From Candidatus Kappaea frigidicola (lineage in GTDB: Bacteria; Omnitrophota; Gorgyraeia; JAGLLT01): 20,160 nucleotides of DNA. The translations under genes and the position numbers were made by a program. Positions 16,067 to 20,160 of the stretch are shown here, piece by piece; the stretch's first letter is position 1, and every line of letters starts with the position of its first letter. The notes below the pieces were generated by a model. It searched no databases. It saw nothing but the letters and a program-made list of their open reading frames with translations, and was not told the origin of the DNA. Location of the stretch: assembly GCA_030765555.1 (NCBI GenBank), contig JAVCCI010000036.1:1-20160 (forward strand). The letters are read 5' to 3'.

Positions 16067-16091
16067 ATAAGTATTAATATAATTAACACAA

Positions 16092-16123
16092 AAAAGGAGT
16101 AAGCTTAAAAACCTACTCCTTTT
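16092..16123. terminator. Bidirectional hairpin terminator
   Basis: AAAAGGAGTA (16092-16101) and TACTCCTTTT (16114-16123) form a perfect 10-bp stem with a 12-base loop. There is an A-run before it and a T-run after it. It can end the TPR transcript on the plus strand and the nucleotidyltransferase cassette on the minus strand. Confidence 0.75.
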
Positions 16124-16148
16124 CTTTACATCTTTTCCTTTTAAACAA

Positions 16149-16319
16149 TTAATAATTATCTTTACAGCGTAACCTATCTTGCTTCTCTATTATATCTTTA
16201 GAATAATATTTTCTTAGCTTATTGGCTTGATAAAGCCACTTGAGCCGCAGCTTAAGAGGTTTCTTTTGATAATCCTTAATTATATCGTTATCTAAATAAT
16301 AATTAAACCCTATCATCAT
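16149..16319 (-). CDS. Small basic partner protein of the nucleotidyltransferase
   Basis: This 56-residue gene is below the usual length cut-off. Its ATG (16319-16317) shares one base with the TGA of the nucleotidyltransferase gene (TGATG), so the two are translationally coupled. The product is soluble, lysine- and tyrosine-rich, with no signal peptide: MMIGFNYYLDNDIIKDYQ at the start, then a helix with LKLRLKWLYQANKLRKYYS and an acidic-basic tail EKQDRLRCKDNY. A second ATG follows immediately. Short ORFs with a DYxKKxxxxRLxWLxxAN-type helix seem to be recurrent companions of such nucleotidyltransferases; that memory is not checked here. It could be an antitoxin or a small regulatory subunit, or a complementary N-terminal partner. 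Gene reality is good; the role is inferred from position. Confidence 0.65.
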   Translation of the reverse strand: MMIGFNYYLDNDIIKDYQKKPLKLRLKWLYQANKLRKYYSKDIIEKQDRLRCKDNY

Positions 16320-16807
16320 CAAAGCTCCTTTAAATATTTTATATCAGCCTTATCCTGCTGCCTACCGGTATTCTTTTTCATCTCTACAAGGTGCTCAACG
16401 CAAATTACAGGAATTTTAATATTATCCATCTGTTTAAAAACTACTTTCTTTACTGCCTTCTCATAATCAATAGGTACATCTATTAATATATCTATTTCTG
16501 AAATAGCCCATTTACTATTTATAAAGCAAAAGGCTTTCATGTTCTTATTTCTTATCCAATCATCCCTTTTTTCTTTTATTGCAAAATCCATAATTTCTAC
16601 AGGAACTTTTGGCGTAAAACCCCATATCTTTAATAAGTTTAGTAGTTTCTTTAAATTATTATCATCCATTTCAACTAAAATATCTACATCATAAGTCATT
16701 CGAGGTATACCTAATAAGTTCACAGCTATCCCGCCACAAACAATATATTTGATTCTCTTTTTATTTAATTCTTTAAATATACCTATATAATCAAGGTCTT
16801 TAGTCAT
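16319..16807 (-). CDS. AbiEii-type nucleotidyltransferase (toxin-like)
   Basis: A 162-residue member of the minimal nucleotidyltransferase superfamily. The signature GGIAVNLLGIPRMTYDVDILV has G25-G26, R36, T38 and the metal-binding D40-x-D42. EIDILID holds the third acidic residue near D106, and VEHLVEMKKNTGRQQDKADIKYL supplies the typical Lys/Asp helix (K144-D155). This layout fits the AbiEii/DUF6036 group, whose better-known members are toxins that modify tRNA in type IV toxin-antitoxin systems; many relatives have no known substrate. It has its own promoter (16837-16865), a GAGG ribosome site, and a coupled 56-residue partner. No AbiEi-like winged-helix antitoxin is present. Toxin activity is therefore only a possibility. 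Confidence 0.8.
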   Translation of the reverse strand: MTKDLDYIGIFKELNKKRIKYIVCGGIAVNLLGIPRMTYDVDILVEMDDNNLKKLLNLLKIWGFTPKVPVEIMDFAIKEKRDDWIRNKNMKAFCFINSKWAISEIDILIDVPIDYEKAVKKVVFKQMDNIKIPVICVEHLVEMKKNTGRQQDKADIKYLKEL

Positions 16808-16836
16808 TTTTTTATGCCTCTTTTTAATATAGCATA

Positions 16837-16865
16837 AGTATATCTTATATCCTGATACCAGTCAA
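16837..16865 (-). promoter_or_regulatory. Promoter of the nucleotidyltransferase cassette
   Basis: On the minus strand TTGACT (16865-16860), a 17-bp spacer and TATACT (16842-16837) are close to consensus. The predicted start near 16830 gives a 23-base leader with GAGG nine bases before the ATG at 16807. The promoter makes the cassette independent of the damaged operon upstream. Confidence 0.65.
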
Positions 16866-16876
16866 GCTGCTTGGGT

Positions 16877-16903
16877 TTTGTTCGAGGCGAAACCTCGAAC
16901 AAA
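16877..16903. terminator. Perfect 11-bp hairpin upstream of the nucleotidyltransferase promoter
   Basis: TTTGTTCGAGG (16877-16887) and CCTCGAACAAA (16893-16903) form a perfect stem with a CGAAA loop. It may insulate the cassette from upstream transcription. The flanks are only weakly T-rich (TTATCTTTTCTTATATT on the plus side), so it may instead be a small palindromic repeat. Confidence 0.45.
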
Positions 16904-16913
16904 TTATCTTTTC

Positions 16914-17113
16914 TTATATTGTCAGCCAACTAAATAAAAGTACCGGATAAATAAGGCGATAACTTATTTGATCTAGATAAACCGGTGCTTGCCGAATGAA
17001 GCAAACGGACTCCTTATAATATAGGCTAGAACATAGGTTACAGTAATCAAGATGGTATCCATAGCCACCATAGTAAAAATAAATATTTCTCTCTTTTGAA
17101 ATATATTCTTCAT
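16914..17113 (-). pseudogene. Frameshifted N-terminal stub of a polyprenyl glycosylphosphotransferase-like protein
   Basis: An ATG at 17113, one base after the stop of the upstream gene, opens a 46-residue frame ending at TAG (16975-16973). It reads MKNIFQKREIFIFTMVAMD and then TILITVTYVLAYIIRSPF. The motif MD-hydrophobic-LAYIIR is typical of the first membrane helix of WcaJ/PssY-type phosphosugar transferases and FlaA1-like epimerases. Near the stop, the other frame continues plausibly (PVYLDQISYRLIYPVLLFSW) to TAA at 16914, which looks like the following loop and second helix. I infer a frameshift and loss of the whole catalytic part, next to the nucleotidyltransferase cassette. It could also be a genuine 46-residue membrane peptide. 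An enzyme of this kind would fit an exosortase or exopolysaccharide operon. Confidence 0.5.
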
Positions 17114-17114
17114 C

Positions 17115-19400
17115 TTAATTACCCACCTGATTTTTAATTATGTTTTCATTTATAATCCTAGGTGCCTTTGGTGATAAACCGTACATCGGATCACCTATAA
17201 ACATCAGCTTCCAGGGACTTGACCAGGAACCTGAATCTTTTCTTAAACACTGAGAAAGCGGCCGGCCGAATAATAAGTCGGCAGTAATCTCTGAGGGCGC
17301 ATTAAAAGACTGTACATAAGGCTCACTAACCGAACCAAAGTAAATATAAGCTCCATTCTCTAGCCATCTGCCGGCAATGGTGTCCTTATTGTAAGGGTCA
17401 GCAGCTGAGTTTGAATGAGTATATAAAACTATTGCCGGAACTGATTCAGGAATATCTTCTACCTTCGCTTGAGACCCAGTGAGATTCCAATCACTCGGCC
17501 CACCAGATGAATTGACAAAGACTAAATCGTAGATATTACCTTTTTCTTCGTTTAATATCTGCCATCTTGTAAGTGTGGCCTCACCTTTATCTATATTAGT
17601 TACATTAAAGCTCGCACTTAACATACCAGCAGGATAATCAGTCCTATAATTTAACCAGGTCCCTTTATCATCATAGGCATTAAAAAATAATATATCTTCT
17701 GGCTGTAAGAAGATTGCGCACATGCCCTGATAGATAGATTCATTAAAGTCCCCTATTAATCGACCCACATAGGCATTTCTTTTATTCTGCTCATCGCGAC
17801 ATAAGGCATCATCTAAGGCATATCTGCCAGGACTTGTTGTCTGCTTATAATCATAGGCATAAGGAAAATCCCCTGCTATAGTTATGTAATCAATGCCGTC
17901 TAAAAGCCCTTTATAAGGATATCCCCAAGACATAATAGACGTATCAACTTTATCCTTTAAATCACGCATCTTAGTTGCATTAACTACTTTTTCATTCTTA
18001 GCTACATAAGGCAACATATCAAAAGCCTGCAGTCTGCTAGATGCCAAAGCTAAACCTCCGGCCATCTCACCAGAGTTAAGGTCAAAGAGCACTATCCCTA
18101 AAGGTATATGCCCGCTATTATCAAAGAATTCTTTTATATTATCTTTTGAATAATTATTTTTTACTTCACTTAATAAATCCTCACTATTCCAGCTGGTATA
18201 TAAGGCCCGATAAAGCATGGCCTCATCGACGCTACCGCCTAAAACAACAGAACGAACACTCTTGACCTCGTCTGGTTTGAAGGCTTCTATAAATTTATCA
18301 TTTAATTTTGAACCTTCTAATAAAATTGGATAAATTTTCCCTTCATCCCATAAAGAAACATAATAGAGATAGGTTTTAATATCCGGGACAATATAAACAG
18401 TATTTTCTACTTCCCTCATTTGATATAACTGCTGACGCCTCGGAGGCCAGACAATCATGGTCTCAATTAAATCCTGAGCTCTATTAGCATAAGAACTATC
18501 TGGATACTTTTCTAAGACTTCAATAAAGCGGTCTAAACCTTTTTTATATCTTCCCACCTGAAAATAGTAAGTTGCCTGGGTATCTAAAAGATAAGGCACT
18601 CGATCATCCAGCGGATAATTCTCTACAAAGGCATCTATATGATTAAAGGCCTCTGACTGCATCTGCTTGGCTAATTCAACTCTAATTAATTCAAATTCAT
18701 AATCAGCCCCTTTAAGATCAGTTAGGATAGCCAGGGCTTCATCTAATTTGTTATTAGCTAGTAACCTTAAAGCTTCTATATAATCAAGCTGGTTTTGATA
18801 AACACCTGCGTTAGCCCCATCTATTCTTATAAGCCTGGTATAACAGTCCTGAGCATCATCCAGCTTGCTTTGTTTGATCATGACATCGCCTAAATTCTTA
18901 AGAGTTTTTATCTGATCATCAGGACTTAATTTTTTTAAATTACCGACTTCAGCCTGCTTCTTTAAAGTCAGCAATGTATCTTTATTCTCTAAGACATCAC
19001 GCATTTTTCTTATATAGACACGGGCTTCCTGTACGCCGGAAACACGGTCAATTTCTTTAAAGTCATTTCCTGCTGAACTTAAGAAGATTACCGTCGGATA
19101 CTGAGTGATGTCATATTTCTTTAAGAAATCTTTATCTAAAACTGAAACCTGCAGACAGACAAAGGCATTGGATAATTTCACTAAGGCATTGTCCTTTAAA
19201 GGTCCGCTTAAAAGCTCACCAGAGAGCTCATCCCAGTCTGTCTTAGCAAAAACCAGCATATCCTTATTGGTTTCCAAAGCGAATTGAGATGCTTTATCTG
19301 CCTCAAACATCCATTTAATCTCTTCGGCTGCCTCTAATTTAACGCATAGACAGCTTAAAAATAACAAGACTACAACAACTGATCGAATATACTTCTTCAT
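17115..19400 (-). CDS. Secreted thioredoxin-fold/TPR protein with C25 (gingipain)-like C-terminal domain
   Basis: A 761-residue protein with a signal peptide (7-24). Residues about 25-140 look like a thioredoxin fold (DMLVFAKTDWDELS, KKYDITQYPTVIFL) but lack the CxxC, having only TDWDELS. TPR-like helices follow (about 165-315). The C-terminal half resembles the caspase-like C25/TIGR03790 type: YALDDALCRDEQNKRNAYVGRLIG, LVFVNSSGG, IVLYTHSNSA with H662 at the usual catalytic histidine place, AYIYFGSVSEP (687-694) and LMFIGDPMYG. Where a catalytic cysteine would be expected in the FGSVSEP strand there is serine or valine instead, so peptidase activity is doubtful. It lies 20 bases after the EpsI fragment and one base before the phosphotransferase stub. 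A role in envelope or polysaccharide assembly is inferred from context. Confidence 0.72.
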   Translation of the reverse strand: MKKYIRSVVVVLLFLSCLCVKLEAAEEIKWMFEADKASQFALETNKDMLVFAKTDWDELSGELLSGPLKDNALVKLSNAFVCLQVSVLDKDFLKKYDITQYPTVIFLSSAGNDFKEIDRVSGVQEARVYIRKMRDVLENKDTLLTLKKQAEVGNLKKLSPDDQIKTLKNLGDVMIKQSKLDDAQDCYTRLIRIDGANAGVYQNQLDYIEALRLLANNKLDEALAILTDLKGADYEFELIRVELAKQMQSEAFNHIDAFVENYPLDDRVPYLLDTQATYYFQVGRYKKGLDRFIEVLEKYPDSSYANRAQDLIETMIVWPPRRQQLYQMREVENTVYIVPDIKTYLYYVSLWDEGKIYPILLEGSKLNDKFIEAFKPDEVKSVRSVVLGGSVDEAMLYRALYTSWNSEDLLSEVKNNYSKDNIKEFFDNSGHIPLGIVLFDLNSGEMAGGLALASSRLQAFDMLPYVAKNEKVVNATKMRDLKDKVDTSIMSWGYPYKGLLDGIDYITIAGDFPYAYDYKQTTSPGRYALDDALCRDEQNKRNAYVGRLIGDFNESIYQGMCAIFLQPEDILFFNAYDDKGTWLNYRTDYPAGMLSASFNVTNIDKGEATLTRWQILNEEKGNIYDLVFVNSSGGPSDWNLTGSQAKVEDIPESVPAIVLYTHSNSAADPYNKDTIAGRWLENGAYIYFGSVSEPYVQSFNAPSEITADLLFGRPLSQCLRKDSGSWSSPWKLMFIGDPMYGLSPKAPRIINENIIKNQVGN

Positions 19401-19420
19401 TTTTTAAGCCCTTTATTTTT

Positions 19421-19834
19421 TTAAGGTAAGTAATCCTTTAATAAAGGAATTACTTCCTCAGAAAATCTTTCTTCTCTCTCTAAAGCCTCACTCAATGATA
19501 CTCTTTGTAAGCATGAAACCCTGACTATTGAAGCCTGCATCTGATTTGTAAAAATGGCATTCTTAATTACGACCAGCTGATGCCTTAATTTATCACTAAA
19601 AACCTTGCTTGCCGACTGAAACCAGAATAATATTATCTGCTCATCATGATCTCTTTTAAATATCCGCTTAGCTAGAGTATATTTTTTGCCTTCAATCTTA
19701 ATCGTATCTACACCCTTCTCTTCTATTTTCCAGCCTTGCGCCGGATAGCAGACATTCGGATTATGGGTTGAGGTCCCTTTTCTGGAAGTGAAATAGGCTA
19801 CATAAAACTTAACCTTGTATTCCTTATTGCTAAA
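19421..19834 (-). pseudogene. epsI: EpsI/DUF3485 domain lacking a start codon
   Basis: The open frame between TAG (19837-19835) and TAA (19423-19421) encodes about 137 residues with no ATG, GTG or TTG before residue 97. It contains the EpsI hallmarks YKVKFYVAYFTSRKG, then HNPNVCYPAQGW (H-x-P-x-x-C-x-P-x-x-G-W), then QIILFWFQSASKVFSDKLRHQ, and the ending PLLKDYLP. EpsI accompanies exosortase (EpsH) in exopolysaccharide and protein-sorting loci and is periplasmic. About 60-80 N-terminal residues of a normal EpsI are missing. The preceding membrane-protein frame overlaps this one by 37 bases in the -1 relation, so either a frameshift fuses them (membrane protein-EpsI fusions are known for some exosortases) or a deletion removed the N-terminus. 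A sequencing indel is possible. Domain identity is secure. Confidence 0.75.
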
Positions 19835-20160
19835 CTAAAAGCAATAATGAATAAAATATTACCGAAAATTACTAAAAGAACCTTATAACCAAAGATAACA
19901 TTATAGGTGATTACAGCTTCCGGGGCTAAAACCCAGAATATCCACCAGCTAAAAGCCACCATGTAAACTACCAGGCCCATGGCCGCAATCACAAAAGCCA
20001 TTTTTTTATATACCAACTGTGAAAGCAGAGTCACAAAACCCAAAAACATTAAACAACAAAACATAAACATAATCCAGGTTGATATTTTTTCATAAATCAT
20101 TAAACTCGGGGCCACCCTATCAACACCCGCCAACCAGTGAGCTTTATTAAGCAGGATCCA
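19798..20160 (-). CDS. C-terminal part of a polytopic membrane protein (cut by window edge)
   Basis: The frame is open to the right window edge, so the true start lies outside; 120 residues are visible. There are three probable membrane helices: TWIMFMFCCLMFLGFVTLLS, MAFVIAAMGLVVYMVAFSWWIFWVL and YKVLLVIFGNILFIIAFSLAI, separated by short loops such as APEAVITYNVIFG. The exosortase signature residues (Cys, Arg, His in their helices) are not visible in this part. The TTG at 20133 is not preferred as a start, because the frame continues upstream with in-frame sequence ILLNKAHW. It ends SLAIRNTRLSFM at TAG 19800-19798, overlapping the EpsI-domain frame by 37 bases. It belongs to the same operon as that domain. 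The exact family is not recognised. Confidence 0.6.
   Translation of the reverse strand, partial: WILLNKAHWLAGVDRVAPSLMIYEKISTWIMFMFCCLMFLGFVTLLSQLVYKKMAFVIAAMGLVVYMVAFSWWIFWVLAPEAVITYNVIFGYKVLLVIFGNILFIIAFSLAIRNTRLSFM

Noticed and set aside
16942..17010. Hairpins (ACCGG/CCGGT, AAATAAG/CTTATTT) and a pseudoknot-like GCTT-CCG-AAGC-CGG arrangement suggesting a riboswitch
   Set aside because: I compared it by memory with c-di-GMP-I and -II, fluoride and other classes and no core matched. Much of it lies in the coding stub at 16973-17113, so chance pairing is more likely.
1..20160. CRISPR arrays, tRNA or rRNA genes, IS elements
   Set aside because: Reading through the window, I saw no regularly spaced direct repeats, no tRNA-like cloverleaf and no transposase-like protein.

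Overview
The window is AT-rich bacterial DNA from a Gram-negative (diderm) organism. It encodes several Sec signal peptides and lipoproteins, sigma70-type promoters with near-consensus boxes, PilZ (c-di-GMP receptor) domains, a very long TPR lipoprotein and a piece of the exosortase-associated protein EpsI. This mix would fit the candidate phylum Omnitrophota or a related PVC-type lineage. That placement is an inference from gene style, not from a marker-gene tree.

Left third (1-6440). A minus-strand operon runs from 6317 down to 687. It contains a secreted clan GH-A glycoside-hydrolase-like protein with an odd active site, a secreted beta-sandwich (CBM-like) protein, two more clan GH-A proteins and, as last gene, a LacI-family repressor. 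An AAAACGTTTT palindrome lies just downstream of the operon promoter. A matching CGAAACGTTTTG site lies at the same distance from a perfect TTGACA-17-TATAAT promoter at the left window edge, which faces an off-window gene. Together these look like a small glycan regulon with autoregulation. A PilZ gene with a four-cysteine insert has its own promoter between them. An 18-bp perfect palindrome sits between the divergent promoters near 6390.

Middle (6469-13480). A plus-strand gene of unknown function converges on a long minus-strand housekeeping operon. In transcription order this is: tandem PilZ protein, recG, M48 metalloprotease lipoprotein, small lipoprotein, era, and a 23S rRNA uracil methyltransferase (rlmD-like). 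Genes overlap or lie within about 40 bp of each other.

Right third (13415-20160). A plus-strand TPR lipoprotein of about 861 residues ends at a hairpin terminator. Beyond it is a compact minus-strand cassette with its own promoter: an AbiEii-type nucleotidyltransferase and a 56-residue partner joined as TGATG, bounded on both sides by hairpins. Upstream lies an older-looking minus-strand operon of exosortase or polysaccharide character: the C-terminal end of a membrane protein, an EpsI/DUF3485 domain that has no start codon and sits in a different frame, a 761-residue thioredoxin-fold/TPR/C25-caspase-like protein, and a short frameshifted stub resembling the N-terminus of a polyprenyl glycosylphosphotransferase. 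The two damaged genes suggest that this locus is decaying or was rearranged next to the nucleotidyltransferase cassette.
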